Below, in pieces: positions 40,310 through 49,072 of a stretch of 51,995 nt of DNA. The notes beneath the pieces were generated by a model. That model was not told the DNA's origin and made no database searches. It worked only from the letters and a program-made list of their open reading frames with translations. Position 1 is the stretch's first letter. Every line of letters begins with the position of its first letter. The DNA comes from an uncultured Lachnospiraceae bacterium. Lineage in GTDB: Bacteria > Bacillota > Clostridia > Lachnospirales > Lachnospiraceae. The translations under genes and the position numbers were made by a program. The DNA lies in contig CAJUMM010000009.1 in the NCBI GenBank assembly GCA_910586955.1, forward strand, positions 12,439 to 64,433, read 5' to 3'.

Positions 40310-41809
40310 TTATATTTTTGCTTCAAATTCCGTCGCATAAGCCAAAATCTTGTCTTCCGTAGCCTCTTCCGGGGAAAGCTCTCCGGTAATACGTCCATCG
40401 CACATGACAATAATCCGGTCGCTGATTCCCATAACCTCCGGAAGCTCCGAGGATACGAACAGCACCCCTGTGCCGTTTTTCTTCAGCTCATTCATCAGGT
40501 TATAAATCTCAACCTTGGCTCCTACGTCCACACCTCTGGTAGGTTCGTCAAAAATCACAACCCTGGAATTTCTGGCCAGCCACTTTCCGATAACCACCTT
40601 CTGCTGGTTTCCTCCGGACAGGCTCTCTGCATTAATTTCTTCTGTGGAAAGCTTAATGCTCAAATTAGAAACCGCCTTATCCACCAGCTCTTTTTCTTTC
40701 TTCGTATCCACCTTCCCGATGGCGTTGCAGAGCCAGTCCAGATTGGGAAGCGCCAGATTATCCCGGACACTTAACTTGGTACACAAGCCATCCTTTTTCC
40801 GATCCTCCGGAGCAAGCACAATGCCTGCTTTAATGGCATCGATAGGTCTATTTATAGTTACGGTCTGCCCGTCCAGAACAATCTCTCCGCTGTCCTTGGA
40901 ATCAATACCAAAGATCGCTCTGGTAGTCTCGGTACGTCCGGCTCCCATAAGGCCTGCGATTCCCACAATCTCACCTTCATAAAGTTCCAGGTTCACATCC
41001 CGGACCATTCTTCCGGCATTGAGGTGGCGAACCTCAAAAATCTTCTTCCCCTTCTCACAGGATACCCTGGGGAACTTCTCGGTAATCTCCCGGCCTACCA
41101 TGAATGAAATGAGCTGATCCATGGTACAGTCCTGAAATTCACCGTTCATAATAAATTCACCGTCACGGAGTACCGTCACCCGGTTAGACACATGGCTCAA
41201 CTCCTCCAGCCGGTGGGATATGTACACGATTCCGCAGCCTTCACTCCGGAGCTGATTGATAATCCGGAACAGCTCGTCAATTTCCTTGGCTGTCAATGCA
41301 GAGGTGGGCTCATCCATAACCAGAATCTTGGCATGAATGGAGAGGGCTTTCGCAATCTCTACCATCTGCTGCTTGGATACAGAAAGATTTCCTACAATCT
41401 CATTGGGATCCAAATCAATTTTCAGGGAGTCCAGAACCTCCTTAGTCTTCTCGACCATCTCTTTGTTGTCCAGTGTAATACCCTTCTGGGTCTCCCGGCC
41501 CAGAAAAATATTTTCTGCAACGGTGAGATGGCGGCACATATTCAGTTCCTGATGGATAATGGCGATACCCAGCTCATGAGCCTTCTTCGTATCCAGATCG
41601 CCGTACTCTTTTCCGAATACCTTCATGGTCCCTGAATCGCGGGTATAAACGCCGCTTAAAATTTTCATCAGCGTAGATTTTCCCGCACCGTTCTCACCCA
41701 GCAAGGCCATAACCTCACCAGACTTCAGATTAAACTTTACATCTTTCAGAACCTTGACCCCGGCAAAGGACTTATTGATATGCTCCAGCTCAACAATATA
41801 CTCTTCCAT
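40310..41809 (-). CDS. Sugar ABC transporter ATP-binding protein (RbsA type), locus B
   Basis: The 499-residue double ABC protein has Walker A GENGAGKSTLMKIL, signature LSVSKQQMVEIAKAL and Walker B ILVMDEPTSAL in the first cassette, and GLMGAGRTETTRAI, LSGGNQQKVVIGKWL and VVIFDEPTRGVD in the second. The active residues are intact, in clear contrast to the related protein encoded at 42065-43531. The ATG at 41807-41809 follows AAAGGAATATAG. It is the first gene of the locus B transport operon. Confidence 0.93.
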   Translation of the reverse strand: MEEYIVELEHINKSFAGVKVLKDVKFNLKSGEVMALLGENGAGKSTLMKILSGVYTRDSGTMKVFGKEYGDLDTKKAHELGIAIIHQELNMCRHLTVAENIFLGRETQKGITLDNKEMVEKTKEVLDSLKIDLDPNEIVGNLSVSKQQMVEIAKALSIHAKILVMDEPTSALTAKEIDELFRIINQLRSEGCGIVYISHRLEELSHVSNRVTVLRDGEFIMNGEFQDCTMDQLISFMVGREITEKFPRVSCEKGKKIFEVRHLNAGRMVRDVNLELYEGEIVGIAGLMGAGRTETTRAIFGIDSKDSGEIVLDGQTVTINRPIDAIKAGIVLAPEDRKKDGLCTKLSVRDNLALPNLDWLCNAIGKVDTKKEKELVDKAVSNLSIKLSTEEINAESLSGGNQQKVVIGKWLARNSRVVIFDEPTRGVDVGAKVEIYNLMNELKKNGTGVLFVSSELPEVMGISDRIIVMCDGRITGELSPEEATEDKILAYATEFEAKI

Positions 41810-41886
41810 CTTCTATATTCCTTTTCCGAAATTTAATGTGTTGCGCTGTCATTCAAACAGCTTCTCCCTCTTCAGTTACGTTCTTA

Positions 41887-42006
41887 AGTATAACATTGCT
41901 GATTTCTCATTTTTAGGTGCATTTATTTTGATCAGTGGGGTGTTTCTTTCGAACTTTTTCTGCATTTTCGTCATTATGTGCAACTCTCTTCACCTGCTTT
42001 TGTGCA
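41887..42006 (-). promoter_or_regulatory. Activator-type promoter region of the locus B operon
   Basis: On the minus strand TATACT (41887-41892) could be a -10 box, but no acceptable -35 lies 17 bases upstream, as expected for a promoter that needs an activator. Four copies of a TGCAC/TGCAG element occur upstream (plus-strand GTGCA at 41917, 41978 and 42002, CTGCA at 41960). They are candidate sites for the AraC-type response regulator encoded in the adjacent operon. Inferred from position. Confidence 0.5.
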
Positions 42007-42013
42007 AAGTTTA

Positions 42014-42048
42014 TAAAAAAATACAGCCACGTTCTCTCCCATGGCTGC
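42014..42048 (-). terminator. Terminator of the two-component/pseudo-ABC operon
   Basis: ACAGCCA (42023-42029) and TGGCTGC (42042-42048) form a stem that is followed on the minus strand by TATTTTTTTAT. Confidence 0.7.
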
Positions 42049-42064
42049 ATTCTCTTCCTTCTTC

Positions 42065-43531
42065 TCAATCCGGAAATATCTCTTCCCGTTTCATACGGGC
42101 TTCTTCAAAATGCTTTCTCGTATATTCGGCTGCCACCCTTCCCTGCTCCACCTGGATAAGGCGATCCGCTATATACAAGGTATCGTAAAGCTCCGTATTC
42201 AGCACCAGCACCGCAATTCCGCTGTTCCTAAGTTTTACTAGAAGCTCCAGTACAATTCCTCTCAAATAAACATCCATATCTGATAAGGGCTGCAGGCATA
42301 CCACCAGATCCGGCTTCCCTATGAGACAGCGGTAATACACCAGGCGGCAAAGATCCTGCTTGGGCAGATGATACAAATCCTTCGCCGCTATAGCCTCTCC
42401 GATCTCCTCCCGGTATTCCAGAAACACGCTTCTCCTCAGCTGCTTCTTCTGCCAGAAAAAAGGGATCCGTTCCGCCAGCAGAAGGCAGAGATTGTCCAGA
42501 AAACTCATCTCCGGAAAAAGCATGGTCTGAATGGCATCCCGCTGTATCAGAGCTATACGCTTTCCCCGCATACGGACATTCAGCTCCGGATAAATCATGC
42601 CCTTTAAGGGCTTCTCCTCCGCCCCCAGAATATCCATCACCTCATCCAGAATGGTGTTGTTCTGGTCAAACAAAAGAACATTCTCTCCCTGGTGAATGCA
42701 CAAGCTCAGATCCCGGATATGCTTTCCCGCCACGTGTTCCAGTTCCAGCACCATCTCTCCCGGATTGCTGTTCTGGGTCTCCTGCTCCAGCTGCTTAAGT
42801 TTATCATAGGTATAATTTGCAAATACTTTCGATATGTGTTCCCGGATGGTTTCCCGGGAGGTGAACACCTTCTGAATGGTCCCCTCTTTAAAAATCGCCA
42901 GGCGGTCGCAGACCGGCCGAAGCACTTCATGATGGCTGTAAATATAGAGAAAGGAATGCCCCTGCCTGGCCAGCCGCTGAATCAGCCCGTGAAAGCGGGA
43001 CAATTCCTCCACACTGAGAAGGTCCGAAATTTCCCAGAGAATAATGAGATCATCTCCTGCCACAATCGCTTTTAAAACCTCCGTCACCAGACGGTCAAAG
43101 GTCCCCAGATTCTTTATCAGCGTCTTCGGAGAGAGATGGATGTCCATATCCTGCAGCACCCGCCTGGTCTCCGCCTGAATCAAAGATTCCGGCACAACAA
43201 ATTTCCGGAAGCCTTCCCGCATGACAAAGAGATTGTCTGCCAGGAACAGTTCATCAATCAGCCGGCTCTGCCGGCCGATAGTGGTCACCCGGTTCCGGCG
43301 GCCGCTGCTCTCTTCCTTGCTGTTTACCAGCTCTTCCATAAAAAACACCTGGCCGTTCTGAATAGGCCGGTTCCAGCAGACCAGTTCCACCATTTTATCA
43401 ATTCCCGGCTGCTCCAGACAGAGGATTCCATAAATCTCTCCCTCAAAAATCTGCATGCTCAGATAATTCAACTGCCGGGCCTCTCCGTCCTGGCAGAGAA
43501 TATGCTCCATCCGGAGAATTTCTTTCTTCAT
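42065..43531 (-). CDS. Catalytically dead RbsA-like double ABC protein encoded with a two-component system
   Basis: This 488-residue protein aligns along its whole length with the RbsA-type ATPase at 40310-41809 but has lost the catalytic motifs in both cassettes. Walker A GENGAGKST becomes CLEQPGIDKM, signature LSVSKQQMVE becomes LGTFDRLVTE, and Walker B VMDEPTSAL becomes ILWEISDLL; in the second half GLMGAGRTE becomes LFDQNNTIL, LSGGNQQKV becomes LPKQDLCRLV, and IFDEPTRGVD becomes CLQPLSDMD. The frame is otherwise intact. It overlaps the histidine kinase stop by four bases. ATP hydrolysis is very unlikely; a regulatory or sensing role, perhaps docking on the sugar permease or kinase, is my inference. 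Confidence 0.85.
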   Translation of the reverse strand: MKKEILRMEHILCQDGEARQLNYLSMQIFEGEIYGILCLEQPGIDKMVELVCWNRPIQNGQVFFMEELVNSKEESSGRRNRVTTIGRQSRLIDELFLADNLFVMREGFRKFVVPESLIQAETRRVLQDMDIHLSPKTLIKNLGTFDRLVTEVLKAIVAGDDLIILWEISDLLSVEELSRFHGLIQRLARQGHSFLYIYSHHEVLRPVCDRLAIFKEGTIQKVFTSRETIREHISKVFANYTYDKLKQLEQETQNSNPGEMVLELEHVAGKHIRDLSLCIHQGENVLLFDQNNTILDEVMDILGAEEKPLKGMIYPELNVRMRGKRIALIQRDAIQTMLFPEMSFLDNLCLLLAERIPFFWQKKQLRRSVFLEYREEIGEAIAAKDLYHLPKQDLCRLVYYRCLIGKPDLVVCLQPLSDMDVYLRGIVLELLVKLRNSGIAVLVLNTELYDTLYIADRLIQVEQGRVAAEYTRKHFEEARMKREEIFPD

Positions 43532-44568
43532 CTCTGCGCCTCCGCCCTTTCCTGAATGATTTTCCGATCCTGCTCGGAAGTGCGGGGCAGCGTAATCTCC
43601 ACATCCGTTCCCACATCCTGGGTAGAAAAGACCGTCACGCCATAGTCCTCTCCGAAGAGCATTTTAATCCGGTTATTCACATTCCCAATGGCAATGCCTC
43701 CCCGGCTCTTTCCCCGGATGCTCCGCTCCGTCATCTGCCCGTTGATCCGGTTCAGCGTCTCCTGAGGCATACCGATTCCGTTGTCCGACACCCGGATCAA
43801 AAGGCGCTTTTCCGTCATCATCATGGAAATCGTCACTTCACCCTGGCCAATCTTCTGCTCGATACCATGGATAATGGCATTTTCCACCACAGGCTGGAGG
43901 GTTAGCTTGGGAATCAGGCATTTTACTGCATCCTCCCGCTCCTCCTCCGGACACTGGATCTCCAGCCGGATCCGCTCCCCGAAGCGGTACTGTTGGATGT
44001 AAAAGTATGTCCGGATATTGTCTACCTCCTGCTCCACCGTCACCAGATTTTCGATATTGCTGATGGTGTAGCGGAAAAAAGAAGCCAGGGACTCACACAT
44101 ATCCGCCACACTGTTAAGGCCGGACATGAGGGCTTCGCTCCGTATGCTTTCCAGAGTATTGTACAGAAAATGGGGATTGATCTGGTTCTGCAGGGCCTGG
44201 TACTGGGCCTGGCGTTTACTCATTTCCAGATTTGTGGAAACCTCCATATATTCCTGAAGTACTTCCGTCACCAGCCGCATCTGCCTGTTATAAGGCCACT
44301 GGATACGGGGAGCCATATCCCCCCGGGCCTGGTTTGTAAGCTGGCCCAGTTTTCTGGTAGTATCCTTATAAGGCTTCCAAATCCAAATATAACCCATAAA
44401 CAGAAGCACAGCCAGGAGAGCCAGAAGGAGCAGCAGCAGAATGCACACAGACATATCTGGATCGTTAAGAACCATCAGAAACGCAATGATAAATACCGCC
44501 GCAAAGACAAGCCCCAGAGCTGCGGCCAGATAGGACAGGCGGACGGAAAGCAGATTTTTCTTCTCCAT
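43528..44568 (-). CDS. Sensor histidine kinase of the YesM/LytS type without extracellular sensor domain
   Basis: The 346-residue protein has two N-terminal membrane helices (about 9-33 and 40-62) joined by a very short loop, a linker, then the His_kinase domain: ALQNQINPHFLYNTLESIRSEAL with the phospho-His and PVVENAIIHGIEQK (N box), and DNGIGMP (G box) of the ATPase domain. With almost nothing outside the membrane, it cannot bind a sugar directly in the usual way. The kinase should phosphorylate the response regulator encoded upstream. It is followed by the pseudo-ABC gene with an ATGA overlap. Confidence 0.9.
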   Translation of the reverse strand: MEKKNLLSVRLSYLAAALGLVFAAVFIIAFLMVLNDPDMSVCILLLLLLALLAVLLFMGYIWIWKPYKDTTRKLGQLTNQARGDMAPRIQWPYNRQMRLVTEVLQEYMEVSTNLEMSKRQAQYQALQNQINPHFLYNTLESIRSEALMSGLNSVADMCESLASFFRYTISNIENLVTVEQEVDNIRTYFYIQQYRFGERIRLEIQCPEEEREDAVKCLIPKLTLQPVVENAIIHGIEQKIGQGEVTISMMMTEKRLLIRVSDNGIGMPQETLNRINGQMTERSIRGKSRGGIAIGNVNNRIKMLFGEDYGVTVFSTQDVGTDVEITLPRTSEQDRKIIQERAEAQR

Positions 44569-44579
44569 AGCATCCTTTC

Positions 44580-46196
44580 CTAGGAATACAGATTCCTATA
44601 TTCTTTCGGACTGATGCCCGTAATTTTCTTAAAGGTTTTGGAAAAACGCTTATAGTCGTTCATTCCCACGGCCTTCCCAATCTGTTCAATGGTATCCCCG
44701 CTTCTCCTAAGCAGCCTCTTGGCCTCATCAATCCGCACATCCGTAAGGTACTCCAGGAAATTCTTCCCCGTCTCCTTCCGGAATAAGGTACTGAAATAAC
44801 TGCTGGAAAATCCTGCCTGGGAGCTGACCTCCTCCAGGCTTAAGCTTTCCGCATAATGCTCCTGGATATACTGCTTGGCCTGGTTGATGGGGCGCATTCT
44901 CTCCGCCTCATACCAGCCTACGGCCTCCTCGATATTTCTCCTGCAGGTCTCTGCCAAAAAGGAAAAGAGGTTTTCCCTGCTGCTGCAGAGAAGGGACTCC
45001 CGGTAAAACCGGGCCTCCATCCCGTCCCGGTCTGCAAAGCGGAATTTCTCCTGGAATATGCTGGACAACAGAAACAGCCGATAGGAATCCTGCACCAGGC
45101 GGAGCATCTGGTTTCCGTTCAAGCCTAGGGAAAGGGCGGATCCCTGAAGGCCGGACACAGCATCTTCCATCTGTTCCGGCTTCTGCAGATCCAGGCACTG
45201 GCGGGCAATCCTGCTGAAAGGCTGGTAGAGAGAATCTTCCTCAAACTTCTTGTTTTCAGGCACTTCCTCCAGAAAGAGATTGTTCCGCACCAGCAGACGC
45301 TGTCCCATGGCAAGTTCTGCCTCCTTCATACATCTGGGAAGCTCCTCCACGGAAGCCGCAGCATGTCCCACCGACAGGTGAAACCGCATATGCTCAAACA
45401 CATGGAGCTCCATGGAAAGGCTGCTGATCAGGGCCTCTAGCTCATTCAAAAGCTTGCTGCCATTCTCCTCCCGGTAATTTAAGATCCCCGACGCCTTCCT
45501 GTCCTTATAAAAAACCTCGCTGTCAATACACAGAGGACTGATATGCCGCTCAAACAGCCCTTCCAGCTTGCCGCTTAAAACCTCCATTACATTGCTCACA
45601 TAATCTTCATTCAGATGCCGGTTCTCCTTCACGTCTGCATGAATGAGAAAAATCTGAAAATGTCCTCCCCCAAAATGGTAACGGTATTTCTCATTAAAAT
45701 CCTCCAGATTCCTGGGAATCTGTCCTGTCTCCAAATCCTGCCACAGGATCTCCCGCAGCCTTGCCTGGGTGGCAGCCTGCTGCTTCTGCTGCTCCAGATC
45801 TTCCTCCGCCTGGGTCTTATGCTCCAAGTATCTCTGGCGCACTTTCTGCAGGGTAGCGTTTAATGCCTCCCTGTTCACCGGTTTTAGAATATAATCGCTC
45901 ACCCCGTAGCGGATAGCCGTCTGGGCGTACTCAAAATGAGAATACCCGCTGATAATGATAAACTCCATATCCGGATATATGGTTCTGGCCCGTTTCAGAA
46001 GTTCCATGCCGTCAAATCCCGGCATCCGTATATCTGTCAGCACCAGATCCGGCTTCTCCGCCTCGATCATCTGAAGAGCCTCCAGCCCGTTGGACGCCGT
46101 ACCCACCAGACGCATTCCCATGCCCTCCCAGTCAATCAACTGGCAGATCAGCTGGCATACTTTATATTCATCATCTGCAACGATCACTCGAATCAT
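44580..46196 (-). CDS. YesN-type response regulator with AraC HTH
   Basis: The 538-residue protein has an N-terminal receiver domain (VIVADDEYKVCQLICQLI, phospho-Asp in LVLTDIRMPGFDGMELL, conserved Lys in DYILKPVNREAL), a long central helical region (about 130-420), and a C-terminal AraC-type pair of helix-turn-helix motifs (ESLSLEEVSSQAGFSSSYFS and IEQIGKAVGMNDYKRFSKTF, ending GISPKEYRNLYS). It is the first gene of the operon, 11 bases before the kinase, and most likely activates the sugar ABC operon that starts at 41809. Confidence 0.92.
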   Translation of the reverse strand: MIRVIVADDEYKVCQLICQLIDWEGMGMRLVGTASNGLEALQMIEAEKPDLVLTDIRMPGFDGMELLKRARTIYPDMEFIIISGYSHFEYAQTAIRYGVSDYILKPVNREALNATLQKVRQRYLEHKTQAEEDLEQQKQQAATQARLREILWQDLETGQIPRNLEDFNEKYRYHFGGGHFQIFLIHADVKENRHLNEDYVSNVMEVLSGKLEGLFERHISPLCIDSEVFYKDRKASGILNYREENGSKLLNELEALISSLSMELHVFEHMRFHLSVGHAAASVEELPRCMKEAELAMGQRLLVRNNLFLEEVPENKKFEEDSLYQPFSRIARQCLDLQKPEQMEDAVSGLQGSALSLGLNGNQMLRLVQDSYRLFLLSSIFQEKFRFADRDGMEARFYRESLLCSSRENLFSFLAETCRRNIEEAVGWYEAERMRPINQAKQYIQEHYAESLSLEEVSSQAGFSSSYFSTLFRKETGKNFLEYLTDVRIDEAKRLLRRSGDTIEQIGKAVGMNDYKRFSKTFKKITGISPKEYRNLYS

Positions 46197-46238
46197 GTAT
46201 TCTCTCCTCTCTGATAATACGCACTGAGGTCTGCCCTT

Positions 46239-46267
46239 ATTATATAGAAAGAAAAGAAAAATAGCAA
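46239..46267 (-). promoter_or_regulatory. Promoter of the two-component operon
   Basis: On the minus strand TTGCTA (46262-46267), 17 bases and TATAAT (46239-46244), about 40 bases before the response regulator start. Confidence 0.7.
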
Positions 46268-46269
46268 TC

Positions 46270-46319
46270 TTTAAAGAAAATCTGCCATAAAGGCCGGAAT
46301 CAGCACTTTATGGCAGATT
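46270..46319 (-). terminator. Terminator of glnN
   Basis: AATCTGCCATAAAG (46279-46292) pairs perfectly with CTTTATGGCAGATT (46306-46319). On the minus strand it is followed by TTTCTTTAAAG, close to the promoter of the two-component operon. Confidence 0.8.
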
Positions 46320-46328
46320 TTTTACACC

Positions 46329-48440
46329 CTATACCTCAAACATCAAATCCCCATAAGAAGGCATGGGCCACATTTCCTTATCCACAATCATCTCCAAGGC
46401 ATCCACCGGAGCGCGAAGCCCGGCCATGGCCGGAACCACCACGTCATGGAAATAATGAGCAAGCTCCTTTCCTTCCGGTATGCTCTCTGATTTCCTGTCC
46501 AGAACCGCAAGTTTCCCAAGGGCATCCTTGGTTTCCTTCAAAAGATCGGAAGTTTCACTAAGAAGCTCTGCCTGAACTGCGGCTTCCACACCTGCAGCCG
46601 TCACGGCATTCACCGTATCCGCCAGGGATTTGGTATATTTGACCACAGCCGGAATGATCTGCTTGCTGGCAATATCAATCATGGCCTTAGCCTCAATATT
46701 AATAGCCTTCGCATAGGTCTCATACTGAATCTCAGCCCGGGCCTCCAGCTCCGCCCTGGTAAACACCCGGAAGCGCTCAAACAGAGCTACCGCCTTATCC
46801 GTAGTCAGGGCCGGAATGGCATCTACCATGGATTTCAGGTTGGGAAGCCCTCTCCTGGCTGCTTCCTCTACCCACTCGTCGGAATAGCCGTTTCCGTTGA
46901 AAATAATTCTCTGATGGTCATTCAAATATATCTTAATCAGATCATGTACGGCCGTCTCAAAGTCATCCGCCTTCTCAAGAACTTCACAAGCCTCCGCAAA
47001 GGCCTCTGCCACAATGGTGTTCAACACCGTATTGGGCGAAGCAATGGAGTCCTTAGATCCCACCATGCGGAACTCGAATTTGTTTCCCGTAAAGGCAAAA
47101 GGTGAAGTCCGGTTCCGGTCCGTAGCATCCTTGGTCAGATCCGGCAGGGTCTTCACACCTGTCCTCAGCTTCCCTCCTGTAAGAGAATGAGTGGCCGACC
47201 CAGTGCTCACCAGCTGTTCTACTACGTCCTCCAGCTGTTCCCCCAGAAATACGGAGATAATGGCAGGAGGCGCCTCGTTGGCCCCCAGCCTGTGATCGTT
47301 GCCCACATCCGCCGCCGACTCCCGGAGCAAATCTGCATGGGTATCCACCGCCTTCAGGATACAGGCCAGCACCAGCAGGAACTGCACATTCTCATGGGGT
47401 GTGGTTCCGGGATCCAGAAGATTGATTCCGTCGTCCGTGGTAACAGACCAGTTGTTGTGCTTTCCGGAGCCATTCACCCCGGCAAAGGGCTTCTCGTGGA
47501 GCAGGCACTGCATTCCGTGACGGCAGGCCACCATTTTCAGGGTCTTCATTACAATCTGATTGTGATCCACCGCCACATTGGCCTCCGCATAAATGGGGGC
47601 CAGCTCATGCTGTGCAGGAGCCACCTCGTTGTGCTGGGTCTTGGCCGTCACCCCCAGCTTCCAGAGTTCTTCATTGACTTCCTTCATAAAGGCCGCAATC
47701 CGCTGGCGGATATTTCCGAAATAGTGATCCTCCAGCTCCTGGCCCTTAGGGGGCATGGCGCCGAAGAGGGTCCGCCCTGTGTAAATCAGGTCTTTTCTCT
47801 GGAGGTACTTTGCTTTGTCAATCAGGAAATATTCCTGTTCCGGCCCTACGGAAGGCGTCACCTTCCTGGAGGTGGTATTTCCAAACAGCCGCAGAAGCCG
47901 CAGCGCCTGGGTATTGATAGCCTCCATGGAACGCAAAAGCGGCGTTTTCTGGTCCAGGGCTTCTCCGGTGTAAGAACAGAATGCCGTGGGAATACACAGG
48001 GTCGCCCCGGCCGCATCCTGCCGCACAAAAGCCGGAGAAGTGCAGTCCCAGGCCGTGTAGCCCCTGGCTTCAAAGGTAGCCCGCAGGCCTCCCGACGGGA
48101 AGGATGAGGCATCCGGCTCGCCTTTGATAAGTTCTTTTCCGGAAAAACTCATCAGTACTTTCCCCTCCACGTTCGGGGCGCTGATAAAGGAATCGTGTTT
48201 CTCCGCCGTCACTCCGGTCAAAGGCTGGAACCAGTGGGTGTAATGGGTAGCCCCTTTCTCAATGGCCCACTCCTTCATCTCATGGGCAATCACGTCGGCC
48301 GTAGCCAGGTCCAGTTCTTTTCCCTCCTCGATGGTTTTCTTCAGCTCCCGGTACACCTTCTTGGGAAGGCGCTCCTGCATCACCCCATCATTAAACACAT
48401 TGGAACCGAAAATCTCTGCTACATTGGTAAATTCGCTCAT
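46329..48440 (-). CDS. glnN: Glutamine synthetase type III
   Basis: The 703-residue enzyme is of GSIII length and pattern: GATHYTHWFQPLTGVTAEKHD near the start, FPSGGLRATFEARGYTAWD, GPEQEYFLID (metal-binding Glu), QHNEVAPAQHELAPIYAEAN, VNGSGKHNNWSVTTDDG, and DRNRTSPFAFTGNKFEFRMVG. It makes glutamine from glutamate, ammonia and ATP and is the main ammonia-assimilating form in many gut Clostridia and Bacteroidetes. The ATG at 48438-48440 has GGAGGAG upstream. A strong hairpin in its leader may regulate it. Confidence 0.96.
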   Translation of the reverse strand: MSEFTNVAEIFGSNVFNDGVMQERLPKKVYRELKKTIEEGKELDLATADVIAHEMKEWAIEKGATHYTHWFQPLTGVTAEKHDSFISAPNVEGKVLMSFSGKELIKGEPDASSFPSGGLRATFEARGYTAWDCTSPAFVRQDAAGATLCIPTAFCSYTGEALDQKTPLLRSMEAINTQALRLLRLFGNTTSRKVTPSVGPEQEYFLIDKAKYLQRKDLIYTGRTLFGAMPPKGQELEDHYFGNIRQRIAAFMKEVNEELWKLGVTAKTQHNEVAPAQHELAPIYAEANVAVDHNQIVMKTLKMVACRHGMQCLLHEKPFAGVNGSGKHNNWSVTTDDGINLLDPGTTPHENVQFLLVLACILKAVDTHADLLRESAADVGNDHRLGANEAPPAIISVFLGEQLEDVVEQLVSTGSATHSLTGGKLRTGVKTLPDLTKDATDRNRTSPFAFTGNKFEFRMVGSKDSIASPNTVLNTIVAEAFAEACEVLEKADDFETAVHDLIKIYLNDHQRIIFNGNGYSDEWVEEAARRGLPNLKSMVDAIPALTTDKAVALFERFRVFTRAELEARAEIQYETYAKAINIEAKAMIDIASKQIIPAVVKYTKSLADTVNAVTAAGVEAAVQAELLSETSDLLKETKDALGKLAVLDRKSESIPEGKELAHYFHDVVVPAMAGLRAPVDALEMIVDKEMWPMPSYGDLMFEV

Positions 48441-48508
48441 AATCTCCTCCATCCTTTCCGATTAACCCCAGAGATGCCCTGCTTATAAAACACAGCATCC
48501 CAGGCAGC

Positions 48509-48547
48509 GAAAAACGAGGGCGCTCCGCTTTCCGGAACGCCCTCGTT
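48509..48547 (-). terminator. Terminator-like hairpin in the glnN leader
   Basis: AACGAGGGCGCTCCG (48513-48527) pairs with CGGAACGCCCTCGTT (48533-48547) over 15 positions with one G-U, has a 5-base loop and is followed on the minus strand by TTTTTCG. It ends about 70 bases before the glnN start, with no convincing promoter between. A possible promoter lies upstream (TTGCAT, 17 bases, TATCGT near 48570-48600). It is either the terminator of the toxin-antitoxin transcript or a glnN attenuator. Confidence 0.7.
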
Positions 48548-48617
48548 CTGCTCGTTTTTTTAATCTTTCTATACGATACACCAATTTGGGGGGAAATGCA
48601 AGGGGAATTTTTGTGGT

Positions 48618-48755
48618 ATAGCAGTCAAACATGATTTTTGATATTTTGTGTTTCTTTATCAGATTGATTGCCAGCTTCCGAACCATGTTCAGGTTTTGCT
48701 GTATATTTTTGTCCTCGATTCTCCACTGGTCTTCTGAAAAATGGACATCTACATA
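48618..48755 (-). pseudogene. ISAs1-type transposase C-terminal fragment
   Basis: In a minus-strand frame the roughly 45 residues YVDVHFSEDQWRIEDKNIQQ and NLNMVRKLAINLIKKHK resemble the last part of ISAs1/H-repeat transposases (pattern LDVSFxEDxxRxxxxNxxxNLxxxRKxALNLxK). Nothing upstream of it belongs to a transposase: the toxin gene begins there. No inverted repeats were found. It is a scrap of an old insertion. Confidence 0.65.
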
Positions 48756-49072
48756 TGTTCCCTCAATTCCGCACAAATATCACGTCCACCATAGATGACA
48801 CGAACAACTGTAACTATGCCCTTCTTCTCATCCGGAATATACAGGATTACAAAATTATCTACTGGCATAATTCTTAGTCCACGAGAATGCCATGGCTTTT
48901 CTTCATAGGTGCGAAACCTTTCCGGCATTTGCTCAAGCCCCATAATGCTTTTTTCCAATCTGTCAAGCTGTCCGGATGCGTTCTCTGGGACAAGAAGTTC
49001 AAAAGCTATATATTCATAAATTTCCCTCAGATCCGTTTCCGCTTGTGCAGAAATCTCTATCGTGTAAATCAT
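48749..49072 (-). CDS. RelE/ParE family toxin
   Basis: The 107-residue protein has the RelE/ParE fold pattern: YTIEISAQAETDLREIYEYIAFEL, then LEKSIMGLEQMPERFRTYEEK, RIMPVDNFVILYIPDEKKGIVTVVRVIYGGRD. RelE-type toxins cut mRNA on the ribosome; ParE-type poison gyrase; sequence alone does not separate them here. The natural family end is near YGGRD, and the last eight residues come from the junction with the transposase fragment. The ATG overlaps the antitoxin stop by four bases. Confidence 0.88.
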   Translation of the reverse strand: MIYTIEISAQAETDLREIYEYIAFELLVPENASGQLDRLEKSIMGLEQMPERFRTYEEKPWHSRGLRIMPVDNFVILYIPDEKKGIVTVVRVIYGGRDICAELREHM

